Source: Nocardioides sp. SLBN-35 (GTDB lineage: Bacteria; Actinomycetota; Actinomycetes; Propionibacteriales; Nocardioidaceae). From it: a stretch of DNA of 64,000 nucleotides. The translations under genes and the position numbers were made by a program. Under the pieces are notes generated by a model. That model was given only the letters and a program-made list of their open reading frames with translations, was not told the DNA's origin and searched no databases. Of the stretch, positions 32,201 to 40,545 are shown piece after piece; the stretch's first letter is position 1, and the number at the start of each line of letters is the position of its first letter. The stretch spans positions 4,402,001 through 4,466,000 of the forward strand of contig NZ_VFNU01000001.1 of assembly GCF_006715725.1 (NCBI RefSeq), written 5' to 3'.

Positions 32201-32512
32201 AACCCGGCCCTCGCGGAGCGCTGGGATCTGGTGGTCCTCGGGATGGAGCTGGCCACGGCGTACAGCGAGCTGACCGACCCGGTCGAGCAGCGCCGCCGCC
32301 TCGAGCAGCAGTCGCTGCTCGCGGCCGGCGGCGACCCGGAGGCGATGGTCGCCGACGAGCTGTTCCTCCAGTCGCTGGAGGTCGGGATGCCACCGACCGG
32401 CGGCCTCGGCATGGGCATCGACCGGCTGCTCATGCTGCTCTCCGGCGACCCGATCCGCACCACCGTCACCTTCCCCCTGGTCCGCCCGGACGCCGAGGAG
32501 ACCGCGTGGTGA
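29237..32512 (+). CDS. lysX: bifunctional lysylphosphatidylglycerol synthetase / lysyl-tRNA synthetase
   Basis: A 1091-residue fusion. The N-terminal part has about six membrane segments (to residue 220) and then a MprF-type GNAT-like lysyltransferase domain (GDPIGDMGSWPDAIARW, PRFLCYDD). The C-terminal third is a class II lysyl-tRNA synthetase: OB-fold, motif 2 (RVYEMGRVFRNEGADRTHNPEFTALE) and motif 3 (GGLGMGIDRLLMLL). LysX charges tRNA-Lys and transfers lysine to phosphatidylglycerol, lowering surface charge and giving resistance to cationic peptides. It is coupled to the DUF998 gene by a GTGA overlap. Confidence 0.95.
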   Translation: MSRAPAAAAPSWLAGAHAALVHRVPSASATVVAVWAGLCAVAALIPSLRHGLREPLTAVSENVLLILPNLAYATFLALLAGALSTGKRAGWRILVGVLVINLIDALGEFTARPRSNVAVAVATLLLVVVLLARTGFNTRVRSRSMLKAIAVLVPCLMLSIGLGFLLLHLFHGTLPADQRLLWSLNRATGGVIGPRAFDGRPDDWVSDLIGFLGGVSLLGSFAVVFQSQALRATLTDSEERAVRSLLDEYGRHDSLGYFASRRDKAAVFSEDGRAVVLHRVEVGVCLASGDPIGDMGSWPDAIARWQRLAREHGWSPAVLGASERAAHHYERAGLTALQLGDEAIIEVADFNQRRPRLPAIQRAVRRARRHGVTVRIRRHHQVPPEEMDQVRRLADAWRGDEPERGFSMALGRLGDPADGDCLLAEALAPDGSVLALLSFVPWGTSGISLDLMRRDPAGPNGVIEFLVSAIAEHGSEHRVARISLNFAVLRSVFEEGGRIGAGPLLRGWRRVLLVLSRWWQLEALYRSNVKYEPAWFPRFLCYDDARMIPRVGVAAGIAEGFIDIPERIRTRRPLEPEHLSADRADEIVAAVKAHQELRARGRRRPEQVRIRLERMSAMAAAGRSPYPAAGVRPTSTAAALAADDGSAVSVAGRLVAIRDHGGVVFVELRDWHGCVQCVLQADSLAPDIEVFVGDCDLGDLVELHGTVGTSRSGERSVLATSWRMLAKCLHPLPGHVNGPMAPEYRVRQRHLDLAMNDGAREHLRRRAQVLRGIRETLHEQDYLEVETPVLHTVHGGANARPFATYSNAYDLPLSLRIAPELYLKRLCVGGVERVYEMGRVFRNEGADRTHNPEFTALEAYDAHGDYTTMRDLCQQLVTAAATAVHGRPVLVHRDADGREQELVIDGTWTVRTVHDAVSEALGEAVDWATPADELRELAAAHDVAGAELSADQIVLELYEALVEPATVAPTFYTDFPTSVCPLTRARDDNPALAERWDLVVLGMELATAYSELTDPVEQRRRLEQQSLLAAGGDPEAMVADELFLQSLEVGMPPTGGLGMGIDRLLMLLSGDPIRTTVTFPLVRPDAEETAW

Positions 32513-33213
32513 CCACACGGTTGCGCACCCTGGCGGTCGTGCTGCTGGTGGTCGGCGGGCTCGGGTACGCCGACTGGGTGCTCCAGCTCGTCGTGCCCGT
32601 CGATGCCGACCTGCGTACCAGCTTCATCAGCGAGCTCTCCGCGGTCGGCCAGCCGTACCACCAGGTGTTCCGGATCGCCGACATCGTCGCCGGGGTCGCG
32701 CTCGGCGCGGGAGCGGCGCTGTCGTGGGCCCTCACCCGGCGCACCGCCGCGGTCTGGGCGCCGCTCCTGGTGCTCGCGGTGTGCGCGGTCGTCGAGGCGG
32801 CGGTGCCGCTGTCGACGTCGTACACCTTCGGCTCGGCGCTTCCCGACCCCGGCACCTCGGCGTGGTGGGCCAAGGTGAGCGAGCCGCACGGCGTCTCCAG
32901 CTTCCTGGAGACGCTCGCCTTCCTGCTCGTGCTGCTCACCTGCAGCCTTGCGCTACGACGCGACGGCGCGGACCGGCGTCGGCTCACGCTGCTCGCCGTC
33001 GGACTCGGCGCCGCGCTCTGCGGCGCCATCGACGCCGTGCTGACCGCGACCCTGCTGCTCAACGGCAGCGCAGCCCTCCTCGGCCTGGTCCAGCGGCTGG
33101 GCGTGACCCTCACCGCGGTGTGGCTGGCCGCGGCGCCGACCTGGCTGCTGCTCCTGCCGGATCAGGGCAGCCGGGCCAGCAGGTCCGCGACCTCGACGCG
33201 ACGTCCGGTGTAG
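32509..33213 (+). CDS. DUF998 family membrane protein
   Basis: A 234-residue integral membrane protein with about six membrane segments and the DUF998 N-terminal pattern (YADWVLQLVVPVDADLRTSFISELSAVGQPYHQVFRIADI). The GTG start overlaps the lysX stop. Function is unknown; the coupling suggests a role linked to lysyl-lipid formation or flipping, which is inference. Its last 52 bases overlap convergent hemQ. Confidence 0.85.
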   Translation: MTTRLRTLAVVLLVVGGLGYADWVLQLVVPVDADLRTSFISELSAVGQPYHQVFRIADIVAGVALGAGAALSWALTRRTAAVWAPLLVLAVCAVVEAAVPLSTSYTFGSALPDPGTSAWWAKVSEPHGVSSFLETLAFLLVLLTCSLALRRDGADRRRLTLLAVGLGAALCGAIDAVLTATLLLNGSAALLGLVQRLGVTLTAVWLAAAPTWLLLLPDQGSRASRSATSTRRPV

Positions 33214-33893
33214 AACGGCACCTCCTCGCGCACGTGGCGGCGCGTCTCCGAGCCGCGCAGGTGCCGCATCAGGTCGACGATCCGGGTGAGGTCGTCGGCC
33301 TCAAAGGCGAGGATCCACTCGTAGTCGCCGAGCGCGAAGCTCGGGACCGTGTTGGCCCGCACGTCCGGGTAGCCGCGGGCCATCTGGCCGTGCTCGGCGA
33401 GCAGCCGGCGGCGCTCGGCGTCCTCGAGGAGGTACCACTCGTAGGAGCGGACGAAGGGGTAGACGGCGGCGTACGCGTGGGCGCGCTCGTCGGCGAGGAA
33501 CGCCGGCAGGTGGCTGCGGTTGAACTCCGCCGGGCGGTGCAGCGCCATCTGCGACCAGACCGGCGCGAGCCGCGACCCGAAGGCGGTACGGCGCAGCCGG
33601 TGGTAGGCATCCTGCAGCCGGTCGCTGTCGGCGGCGTGCCACCAGATCATCAGGTCGGCGTCGGCGCGCAGCCCCGCGACGTCGTACAGGCCGCGGACCA
33701 CGACATCCTCGGCCGCGAGGTCCGCGAGGAACGCCTCGAGCTCGGCGGTCTCGTTCTTCCGGACGACGTCGTCGGCGCCGAGCGTCCGCTCGAGCCGGAA
33801 CACCGACCACATGGTGAAGCGGACGGTGTCGTTGAGCTCGTTGATCTTCGCGGCGTTGGTCTTGATGTGCGCCTGGGGGTCCTGGTCCGACAT
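33162..33893 (-). CDS. hemQ: coproheme decarboxylase HemQ
   Basis: A 243-residue chlorite-dismutase-family protein that decarboxylates coproheme to haem b with H2O2, the last step of the coproporphyrin-dependent pathway of Gram-positive bacteria. The family pattern YPFVRSYEWYLL (redox Tyr region), ARGYPDVRANTVPSFALGDYEWILAFE and MRHLRGSETRRHVREEVPFYTGR at the C-terminus are present. hemY lies 3.6 kb upstream on the same strand. Confidence 0.95.
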   Translation of the reverse strand: MSDQDPQAHIKTNAAKINELNDTVRFTMWSVFRLERTLGADDVVRKNETAELEAFLADLAAEDVVVRGLYDVAGLRADADLMIWWHAADSDRLQDAYHRLRRTAFGSRLAPVWSQMALHRPAEFNRSHLPAFLADERAHAYAAVYPFVRSYEWYLLEDAERRRLLAEHGQMARGYPDVRANTVPSFALGDYEWILAFEADDLTRIVDLMRHLRGSETRRHVREEVPFYTGRRVEVADLLARLP

Positions 33894-33899
33894 GCCCCC

Positions 33900-33905
33900 A
33901 TTCTG
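33900..33905 (-). promoter_or_regulatory. CAGAAT -10-like box, leaderless hemQ
   Basis: On the minus strand CAGAAT ends 6 bases before the ATG at 33893. Confidence 0.4.
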
Positions 33906-33913
33906 CCGGGGCC

Positions 33914-34582
33914 TCAGTCGCGGCCGTAGCCCGCCTCCCGTGCCTTGACGATGGCGTCGGCGCGCCCCGTCGCGTGCAGCTTGGCGTAGATGGCCGACAC
34001 CGTGTTGCGCACGGTCTTGTTGGAGACGTAGAGGGCGGCCGCGATCTCGTCGTTGGAGCGGCCCGCGGCGATCCGCTGGAGCACGTCGCGCTCGCGGTCG
34101 CTGAGCTCTGGGAACGGCTCGTCCTCGACCTGCTGGGCCGGCCGCGCGCCGGCGAAGAAGCCGGCGACCTTGGCCGCGAGGCTCGCGCCGAACACCATCC
34201 CGCCGGCGGCGGCCGAGCGGATGGCGTGCTGCACCTCGTCGGCGCCGGCGCCCTTGAGCAGGTAGCCGCAGGCACCCGCCCGGATCGCGCTGAGCACCGT
34301 GTCGTCGTCCTCGTTCATGGTCAGCATGACCACGCGCAGCGCGGGATTGCGGCCGGTGAGGAACCGGGTCGCCTCGATGCCGTCGAGATGCGGCATCTGG
34401 ATGTCCATGACCACCAGGTCGGGCGCGTTGTCCTCGACGACGTGCAGCGCCTCGCGGCCGTCGGATGCGGAGCCGACGACCTCGATGCCGTCGAGCGCGC
34501 CGAGCAGCGAGGTGAGTCCGTCGCGGACGATCTGGTGGTCGTCGACGACGACCACCCTGATCGGGCTGGCCGAGGCGGTCAT
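33914..34582 (-). CDS. LuxR-family (NarL) response regulator
   Basis: A 222-residue regulator: receiver domain with Asp60 (DLVVMDIQMPH) and Lys in YLLKGAGADE, then LuxR HTH (LSDRERDVLQRIAAGRSNDEIAAALYVSNKTVRNTVSAIYAKL). It overlaps the histidine kinase stop by ATGA, so the pair is translationally coupled and cognate. Its targets cannot be read from sequence. Confidence 0.93.
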   Translation of the reverse strand: MTASASPIRVVVVDDHQIVRDGLTSLLGALDGIEVVGSASDGREALHVVEDNAPDLVVMDIQMPHLDGIEATRFLTGRNPALRVVMLTMNEDDDTVLSAIRAGACGYLLKGAGADEVQHAIRSAAAGGMVFGASLAAKVAGFFAGARPAQQVEDEPFPELSDRERDVLQRIAAGRSNDEIAAALYVSNKTVRNTVSAIYAKLHATGRADAIVKAREAGYGRD

Positions 34583-36630
34583 GCGGGGCTCCTCAGGGGA
34601 AGTCGGGCGCGGACGACGGTGCCGCCGCCGGGAGGGCTGGAGATGGTGGTGGTGCCGCCGAGCTCGGCGGCACGCTCGCGCAGGCTGGCGAGCCCGACGC
34701 CGGCCGCCCGGTCGACCGGGATGCCGCGTCCGTCGTCGACGACCTCGAGCACGAGGGTGTCGTCGGCGGTCTCGAGGAGCAGCCGGGCACCGTTCGCGTC
34801 GGCGTGGCGGGCGACATTGGTGAGCGCCTCCCCCGCGATCCGGTACGCCGCGACCTCGACCGCCGCCGGGAGCCGGAGGTCCTCAGGTGCCGTCACGTCG
34901 AGGGGTACGGCGAGGTGCTCGGCCTGCTGGCGCAGGGCGCCGACCAGCCCGCGGTCGTCGAGAGCGGGCGGGCGCAGGTCGTGCACGAGGCGGCGCACGT
35001 CGGCGACGACCTCCTGCACCTGGGAGCTGACCGTCTCGAGCTGGGTGCGGGCCAGCGCCGGGTCGCGCTCGACGGTCATCCGGGCGGCCTCGAGCTGGAA
35101 GACGATGCCGCTCAGCGCGGGACCGAAGCCGTCGTGCAGGTCGCGGCGGATCCGGCGCCGCTCCTCCTCGCGGGCGGTGACCAGCCGCTCGCGGCTGTGC
35201 TGGACCTCCTCGGCGAGCTGGCTGGTGCGGGCGGCGGTGGCGGCCTGCCGGACCAGGTCGCCGAGCAGCTCCTCGTCACGCACGCTGAGCCGGCTGCGCA
35301 GGCCCTTCGCCGGCAGGACCAGACGGCCGATGGTCGTCTCCCGCCAGGTGATCGGGAGGGTGCGGACCTCGGCCGGGCGCTCGCCGAAGGTCGTCACGAG
35401 CCGTTCCCCGTGACCGCGGTCGACCTCCACGCTGACGAACGGGACCGCGAAGGCGGAGGCCACCGCGCGCGCGACGGCGGCGAGCTGCTCGACGGTGTCG
35501 TCGGTGTTCTCCAGCGTCGAGGCGAGACCGGCCACGGCGTCGTACCGGTTGCCGCGCTCGCCGAGCATCACCCGTCGTACGCCGGCGGAGAGCCGCTGGC
35601 GCAGCGGGCCGTAGAGGACGACGCAGACGACGAGCACCACCCCGACCACCTGGGCCCGGGTGAGCTCGTCGTCGAGGAGCAGCGTGAACAGCCCCAGCAC
35701 CAGCGCGTCGGCGGCGACGAGCACGGCGAACACGGCGGCCAGCACCGAGGTGCGGGCGAGCAGGTCCTGGATCGACACGAGCGTCGGACGGACGATCGCG
35801 ATCGTCATCGCCATCGGCGGCACGACCGAGGCCACGATGGCGCCGATGAAGTCGCCCTCGGGCACCGAGAAGGCCAGGGTCCCCACGCTGACGGCGACGA
35901 CCACGACGACGCTCCACAGCAGCCAGCGCATCCGGTCGCGGTCCAGGCCGGCGGAGCGGCGGTAGCGCACCACCACGGTGAGCAGCGCGAAGAAGAAGCC
36001 GGTGACGCCGAGCGCGAGGCCGATCGTCGCGACCTGGTCGCCGTGACCGGAGAGGGCGGTGATCGAGGTCGGGTCCTCGTCGACGCCGGCCGGCAGGCCG
36101 GGGATCGCGCGATCGCCCTCGGCCGGGATGACGAGGAAGCACAGGCCGCTGACCGCCATCGCGACCGTGGCGACCCACGACGCCGTGCCCCAACGGCCGG
36201 GCAGGAAGCGCCCGGTCGGGAAGATCATGACCAGCACCGCGGTCACCGAGGTCAGGTAGGACCCGAAGCGGTTGAGGAACCACAGCGCGAAGGTCATCCC
36301 CGGCCAGGCGCCGGTCTCCCGCAGGCCGGACAGGATGTAGCTCTGCGACAGCCCGTCGAGCGCCCAGAAGAGGCCGGAGCCCGCGAGCACCCAGCCGACC
36401 CGCTGCCGCGGCTCGCGCACCAGGATGACGGAGGCGAGCACCCCGAGCAATGCACCGATCAGCGTCCACGGCCACCCCGGGCCGCCGGCGACGTCGTACC
36501 CGGGGCCGGAGGTCGGCGCGCCCATGTCGAGCCAGAAGGCGATGGGCACCATCGCGACGCAGAGGACGGGTACGACGAGCGCCGCGACGGCCCGCGGGCC
36601 GCGCGGGCGGGTCTCGGCCGGATCCTGCAC
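34579..36630 (-). CDS. sensor histidine kinase (HisKA_3) with membrane and GAF-like regions
   Basis: A 683-residue kinase. The N-terminal half has about ten membrane segments in two blocks, then a GAF-like region (about 390-480), the HisKA_3 box EEERRRIRRDLHDGFGPALSGI with phospho-His, and HATPase_c (EALTNVARHADANG, DDGRGIPVDRAAGVGLASLRERA). The start is a GTG; 36630 (VQDPAETRPRG) is preferred because a CACAAT box ends 6 bases before it, but the GTG at 36636 is possible. It heads a kinase-regulator operon. Confidence 0.88.
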   Translation of the reverse strand: MQDPAETRPRGPRAVAALVVPVLCVAMVPIAFWLDMGAPTSGPGYDVAGGPGWPWTLIGALLGVLASVILVREPRQRVGWVLAGSGLFWALDGLSQSYILSGLRETGAWPGMTFALWFLNRFGSYLTSVTAVLVMIFPTGRFLPGRWGTASWVATVAMAVSGLCFLVIPAEGDRAIPGLPAGVDEDPTSITALSGHGDQVATIGLALGVTGFFFALLTVVVRYRRSAGLDRDRMRWLLWSVVVVVAVSVGTLAFSVPEGDFIGAIVASVVPPMAMTIAIVRPTLVSIQDLLARTSVLAAVFAVLVAADALVLGLFTLLLDDELTRAQVVGVVLVVCVVLYGPLRQRLSAGVRRVMLGERGNRYDAVAGLASTLENTDDTVEQLAAVARAVASAFAVPFVSVEVDRGHGERLVTTFGERPAEVRTLPITWRETTIGRLVLPAKGLRSRLSVRDEELLGDLVRQAATAARTSQLAEEVQHSRERLVTAREEERRRIRRDLHDGFGPALSGIVFQLEAARMTVERDPALARTQLETVSSQVQEVVADVRRLVHDLRPPALDDRGLVGALRQQAEHLAVPLDVTAPEDLRLPAAVEVAAYRIAGEALTNVARHADANGARLLLETADDTLVLEVVDDGRGIPVDRAAGVGLASLRERAAELGGTTTISSPPGGGTVVRARLPLRSPA

Positions 36631-36636
36631 CGGCAC

Positions 36637-36642
36637 ATTGTG
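36637..36642 (-). promoter_or_regulatory. CACAAT -10-like box
   Basis: On the minus strand CACAAT ends 6 bases before the GTG at 36630. Confidence 0.4.
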
Positions 36643-36644
36643 CA

Positions 36645-36675
36645 GCCGGTCCGCACCCCCACGGTGCGGACCGGC
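36645..36675. terminator. 12-base stem hairpin between genes
   Basis: GCCGGTCCGCAC (36645-36656) pairs perfectly with GTGCGGACCGGC (36664-36675). It follows the six-TM gene and sits directly before the kinase -10, so it may end the first transcript or act as an operator for the second. No U-tract. Confidence 0.55.
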
Positions 36676-36689
36676 CGAATTGGTGTGCT

Positions 36690-37403
36690 TCACGAGCGAC
36701 CGCGGAACGCCTTGTCCCCGGCGAGGAAGCCGAGCGCGATGACGAGCAGGCCGATCGGACCGGTCATGCCCGCCATGTACTGCAGCGGGGAGATGCCGAG
36801 CAGCAGGGTCAGGCCGCCGCCGACCAGGCCGACGAGGCCGATCCACTTCGGTACGCCGCCGTGGCGGGCCGCGCCGAACAGGGTGATGCCGGACAGGCCG
36901 AGCAGGCCCCAGCACCACGGGATGGTGCCGATCCAGTGGTTGAACATCGCGGCGTCCTCGGGGACGACGATGTCGGGGTCGCCGGCGGCGAAGATGAACT
37001 CGGTGTCGAGGCCGGAGCCCAGGATGAGCACGACCGCCGTGATCAGCACCCCCGAGAACGCGACCAGCGGGAGCACGCTGTCGGCCGGGCTGGTCGCCTT
37101 GAGCCGGCGGTACAGGCCCGCAGCGAACGGGATCATCAGGACGGCGGCGATCATCGCGCAGACATGGAACGCGAGCATCTGCGGAACCATGTCGCCGAGC
37201 GCCTCGGAGATGGCCTCGGCGTCGCCGGCGTTCTTCTCGTCGTAGACGGCGTTCACCATCGAGGACGAGACGATCACGCCGAGGCCGGCGAGGCCGGCGC
37301 CGAGACCCGCCAGGGCCCAGCGGGTCGGGGGCCGCGCGGCCGGCTGGTCCTGCGGCGCGGGGTGGTCGAGTGCGGTCGGGGGAACGTGGGTCTGAGCTGT
37401 CAT
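36690..37403 (-). CDS. hypothetical membrane protein, about 6 TM
   Basis: A 237-residue membrane protein. After a Pro/Gln/Ala-rich cytoplasmic start it has six hydrophobic segments (WALAGLGAGLAGLGVIVSSS, MLAFHVCAMIAAVLMIPFAA, VLPLVAFSGVLITAVVLILG and three more). No signature residues identify a transporter or enzyme. It lies between hemY and the two-component system on the same strand, 286 bases... of which the last 59 before the kinase start hold a hairpin, so it may be part of the stimulus the kinase senses; this is only a guess from position. Confidence 0.7.
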   Translation of the reverse strand: MTAQTHVPPTALDHPAPQDQPAARPPTRWALAGLGAGLAGLGVIVSSSMVNAVYDEKNAGDAEAISEALGDMVPQMLAFHVCAMIAAVLMIPFAAGLYRRLKATSPADSVLPLVAFSGVLITAVVLILGSGLDTEFIFAAGDPDIVVPEDAAMFNHWIGTIPWCWGLLGLSGITLFGAARHGGVPKWIGLVGLVGGGLTLLLGISPLQYMAGMTGPIGLLVIALGFLAGDKAFRGRS

Positions 37404-37464
37404 GGCAGGACCCTCGCGGGCCCGGTGTCCCGCGGGACAGGGACAACGGGGCAGACCTGGTGGG

Positions 37465-38805
37465 TCAGGTGAGCAGGCCGGCGACCGCACGCTGGGCGGA
37501 GCCGATGGTGGCCGGGATCCCGACGCCGTCGTACGCCGCCCCGCACAGAGCGAGCCCGGGGACCTCGGCGACGGCGGCACGGATGCGGGCGACCCGGTCG
37601 GCGTGGCCGACCCAGTACTGCGGCAGCCCGCCGCCCCAACGCTGCACGACCGCGTCGACGGGGGCCGCGGTGAGACCGGTGGCTGTCTCGAGGTCGGCGA
37701 GCGAGGCGCGGACCAGCCCCTCGTCGGGGACCTGGAGACTGCTCTCCTCGCCGAACCGGCCGAGCGAGGTGCGCAGGACCAGCAGGCCCTCCCCCGCGTC
37801 GCGCACCCAGTCCCACTTGGCGAAGGAGAAGGTCGACGCCTTCACCCGGCGGCCGTCGACGGGCGGGACCAGGAAGCCGGACGCGCCGGTGTCGAGCGCG
37901 TCGGCGACACCGGGGTCGTCGCCGCGGAAGGCGAAGGTGACCAGGGCGACGCTCGCGTAGGCGATCTCCTCGAGCTCGGTCGCAGCGCCGGGGGCGAGGT
38001 CGGCGAGCAGGCGGGCGGTCGGCGCCGCGGGCGTGGCGAGCACGAGCAGGCCGGCGGCCTCGTCACCGGTGGAGGTGGTGACCACGAAGCCGGTAGGGGC
38101 ACGGCGGACCGCGGTCACCGGGGTGTCGTAGCGGACCTCGGCATTCGGCCGGTCGTGGAGATCCGCCTCGAGCGCCGCGGGCAGGCGCCACATCCCACCG
38201 TCGACGCTCGCGAACACCGGGAGCGCGTCGGTGGGCGGGGCCGGAGCAGTGACCTCGTCGCGGGCGAGCAGGTCGAGGAGCTGGGGTGCCGCGGAGCGGG
38301 CGGAGATGCGGCGCGCCTGGCCGGCGTACACCCCGCCGAGCAGGGGCTCGACGAGCCGGTCGACCACCTCGTCGCCGTACCGCTGGGCGACGAGGTCGCC
38401 CACCGAGACGTCGCCGTCGGGGTGCGGCACCGCCTGGTGCCGGGCGCGGTCGAGGCCGTCGGCGGACAGGATGCCGGTCGCGGCGAGGTCGTCGAGGTCG
38501 AGCGGCGCGCCCATCACGGTGCGCGGCAGGCGGCGCAGCGCGTCGCGGGTCCAGACCCGGGAGGTGGCCGCCGTGGGATGGGTGATCGGTAGGCCGAGCG
38601 CGGCCGCGAGCGCGGTGCCCTCGGGCCGGCGGTGGAGCATCGCCTCGGCGCCGACGTCGACCCTCACGCCGGCGACCTCACCGGCGCGCAGCTTGCCGCC
38701 CGGCCGGTCGGTCGCCTCGAGGACGAGCACGTCGTTGCCGGCCTCGGCGAGCGCGCGGGCCGAGGTCAGCCCGGCGATCCCGGCTCCCACCACGACTGCC
38801 TTCAT
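37465..38805 (-). CDS. hemY: coproporphyrinogen III oxidase (HemY/CgoX-type)
   Basis: A 446-residue FAD oxidase. Dinucleotide-binding motif VVVGAGIAGLTSARALAEAGNDV at the N-terminus, LEATDRPGGKLR, VEPLLGGVYAG and the C-terminal FAD contact LCGAAYDGVGIPATIGSAQRAV. In actinobacteria with HemQ this protein oxidises coproporphyrinogen to coproporphyrin rather than protoporphyrinogen. hemQ at 33162-33893 supplies the final step, with the two-component system lying between them. Confidence 0.93.
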   Translation of the reverse strand: MKAVVVGAGIAGLTSARALAEAGNDVLVLEATDRPGGKLRAGEVAGVRVDVGAEAMLHRRPEGTALAAALGLPITHPTAATSRVWTRDALRRLPRTVMGAPLDLDDLAATGILSADGLDRARHQAVPHPDGDVSVGDLVAQRYGDEVVDRLVEPLLGGVYAGQARRISARSAAPQLLDLLARDEVTAPAPPTDALPVFASVDGGMWRLPAALEADLHDRPNAEVRYDTPVTAVRRAPTGFVVTTSTGDEAAGLLVLATPAAPTARLLADLAPGAATELEEIAYASVALVTFAFRGDDPGVADALDTGASGFLVPPVDGRRVKASTFSFAKWDWVRDAGEGLLVLRTSLGRFGEESSLQVPDEGLVRASLADLETATGLTAAPVDAVVQRWGGGLPQYWVGHADRVARIRAAVAEVPGLALCGAAYDGVGIPATIGSAQRAVAGLLT

Positions 38806-38811
38806 GGCCGC

Positions 38812-38817
38812 ATTGTC
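38812..38817 (-). promoter_or_regulatory. GACAAT -10-like box, leaderless hemY
   Basis: On the minus strand GACAAT ends 6 bases before the ATG at 38805, squeezed into 12 bases between hemY and the upstream HNH gene. Confidence 0.45.
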
Positions 38818-40251
38818 TCAGGCGGCGAAGTCGGCAGAGAGTGCCAGGGCCTGCTGGGCGTGGAGGCGGTACTCCGCCTGGGTGATGGGTCGGGTGCCGC
38901 CGCCGGTGACGAGGCGGTAGAGGCCGTGGGGTGTGCCCCAGATCCACTTGTCGGGGCCCAACTGCAGGACGGTGTAGCCGAGGTGGGTCTTCGCGCGGTG
39001 GTGGTGCCGGGTGAGCGGGGTGTCGTTGTGATCGCCGGTCTGGCCGGGTGGTCCGTGCTTGTCGTAGGCGACGGTGTGGTCGTGGTCCGGTGCCCGGCCG
39101 TTTCTGATGAAGAGGCCGGTGGCGTGGGGGAACACGTCTCCGACGGTCCTCAGCTGGGTGCGCTGTTTGACGTCGGTGGGGTGCTCGTAGCCGTTGACCG
39201 ACCGTCCGGTGTGCAGATCGATCACCGGCTGCACGCTGATCGCCGCGTGGCGACCCAGGAGGTCGCTCACCTGGGTGAGGAGCCGAGGGCCGAGGCCCTC
39301 GACCCGCGCAACGGGTCCGAGGGCGCCGGTGTCGGTCAGGGAGACGTGCACGACGACCTCCGCGGACCGGCGGGGGTCTCGTGACGGTTGCTGCGCAACC
39401 TCCTCGACCTCCGAGGTGCCCGGGGTGTCGTCGATGCCGTTCAGGAACGCGAGGACGGCAGCGGGGTCGGCGAGCATCGCGAACGCCTCGGCCCGCCAGT
39501 GGTCCATCGACAGTGGTTCGGCACCCTCAGGGACCTCGGCGTGCTCGGCCAGCGCGGCAGCGAGGTCGTCGACCGTGTGCTGGTGGGCGAGGGCGTCAGC
39601 CTCGTCGAGCCGCGCGAACACCGTCCCGATCCCTGCCGTGTTGTCGGCGTTGTCGGCGTCGTCGACCTGGGACCCGGGACGCGCCTTGGGGTACCAGACG
39701 CCCTTGTCGTTCTGGTTCTTCTCGATCCGGGTCTGGTGGGCGACCGGGTCGGCCTCGATCACCTTGGCCTCCGCGATGGCGAGGATCCGGGATGGTGCCT
39801 GGTCCAACGCAGCAGCGACCGCGGTGTCGACGATGTGGATCTGGTGGCGGTCGAGGGTGTGGGACATCCGTGCGACCCGCCGCACCACCCACACCTCGCA
39901 ACGTCCCTCGCGGACACCGGCCCACACGGTGGGGAGGCGGTGGCGCAGGTCGAACGCGTCGGCCAGGGCGCCACGGGTCGAGAGCACGTGCTCGTGCCGG
40001 GCGATCGCCATCTCCACCAGTGCGAGGTCGGCGACCTCCGGGGTGCCGTCCCCGCCCAGGGTGATGAGTCGCGGCCCGCCGTACCGGACCGGGACCGCGT
40101 CGGGCTCGGCCTGCGGGTCACCGGAGTGCAGGCCGGCCCACGCGAGCAGCAGCTCAAGCTGCCGGACCTCGGCCATCCGACGATCTCGGACACCGTCCTC
40201 GGCCGCGTGGAGCAGCTGCTCCGGTGTGGCATCCGAGAGGTCCGAGATCAT
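38818..40251 (-). CDS. HNH endonuclease, DUF222/13E12-repeat family
   Basis: A 477-residue protein of the DUF222-HNH family, highly amplified in actinobacterial genomes. The N-terminal two thirds are helical DUF222 (LALVEMAIARHEHVLSTRGALADAFDLRHRLPTVWAGVREGRCEVW), and the C-terminal HNH has APDHDHTVAYD, GQTGDHNDTPLTRHHHRAKTH. The role is undecided; a mobile, group II intron-like or defence-related spread has been suggested for such families. The start ATG at 40251 has an excellent TAGAAT box 6 bases upstream. Confidence 0.9.
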   Translation of the reverse strand: MISDLSDATPEQLLHAAEDGVRDRRMAEVRQLELLLAWAGLHSGDPQAEPDAVPVRYGGPRLITLGGDGTPEVADLALVEMAIARHEHVLSTRGALADAFDLRHRLPTVWAGVREGRCEVWVVRRVARMSHTLDRHQIHIVDTAVAAALDQAPSRILAIAEAKVIEADPVAHQTRIEKNQNDKGVWYPKARPGSQVDDADNADNTAGIGTVFARLDEADALAHQHTVDDLAAALAEHAEVPEGAEPLSMDHWRAEAFAMLADPAAVLAFLNGIDDTPGTSEVEEVAQQPSRDPRRSAEVVVHVSLTDTGALGPVARVEGLGPRLLTQVSDLLGRHAAISVQPVIDLHTGRSVNGYEHPTDVKQRTQLRTVGDVFPHATGLFIRNGRAPDHDHTVAYDKHGPPGQTGDHNDTPLTRHHHRAKTHLGYTVLQLGPDKWIWGTPHGLYRLVTGGGTRPITQAEYRLHAQQALALSADFAA

Positions 40252-40257
40252 GCGTCC

Positions 40258-40263
40258 ATTCTA
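40258..40263 (-). promoter_or_regulatory. TAGAAT -10 box, leaderless
   Basis: On the minus strand TAGAAT ends 6 bases before the ATG at 40251 of the HNH gene. Confidence 0.65.
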
Positions 40264-40459
40264 TCGCACACATGTTCGAACGGCGAGGCCTCTCGCGGAC
40301 TTTCCCCTTGTTTCTAGGGGGTTTTCGAGGCGCGCGGACCGAAGGCCGACCGCGGAACCGGGCCACCTCCCGACCTTCCTCGTCGCTGCCTTTCGGAACG
40401 CAACCGGCTACGCACCCGAAGCCCAACGGACAGTTCGCGCCGATGGCCCGGAGGTTTCG

Positions 40460-40537
40460 AGGCTCGTCGCTGGCGCTCCTCGCACCTCAACCACCGGAAG
40501 GCTCGTCGCTGGCGCTCCTCGCACCTCAACCACCGGA
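40460..40537. repeat. two tandem 39-base direct repeats
   Basis: The unit beginning AGGCTCGTCGCTGGCGCTCC occurs at 40460-40498 and again, identically, at 40499-40537. It lies in the 294-base gene-free stretch 40252-40545 between the HNH gene and the SpoIIM-like gene, which otherwise shows only the HNH promoter and no ORF I trust. Confidence 0.85.
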
Positions 40538-40545
40538 CCAGGAGA

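Noticed and set aside
32509..33213. A frameshifted continuation of lysX
   Set aside because: LysX ends normally after motif 3, and the next frame encodes an independent DUF998 protein with its own GTG start.
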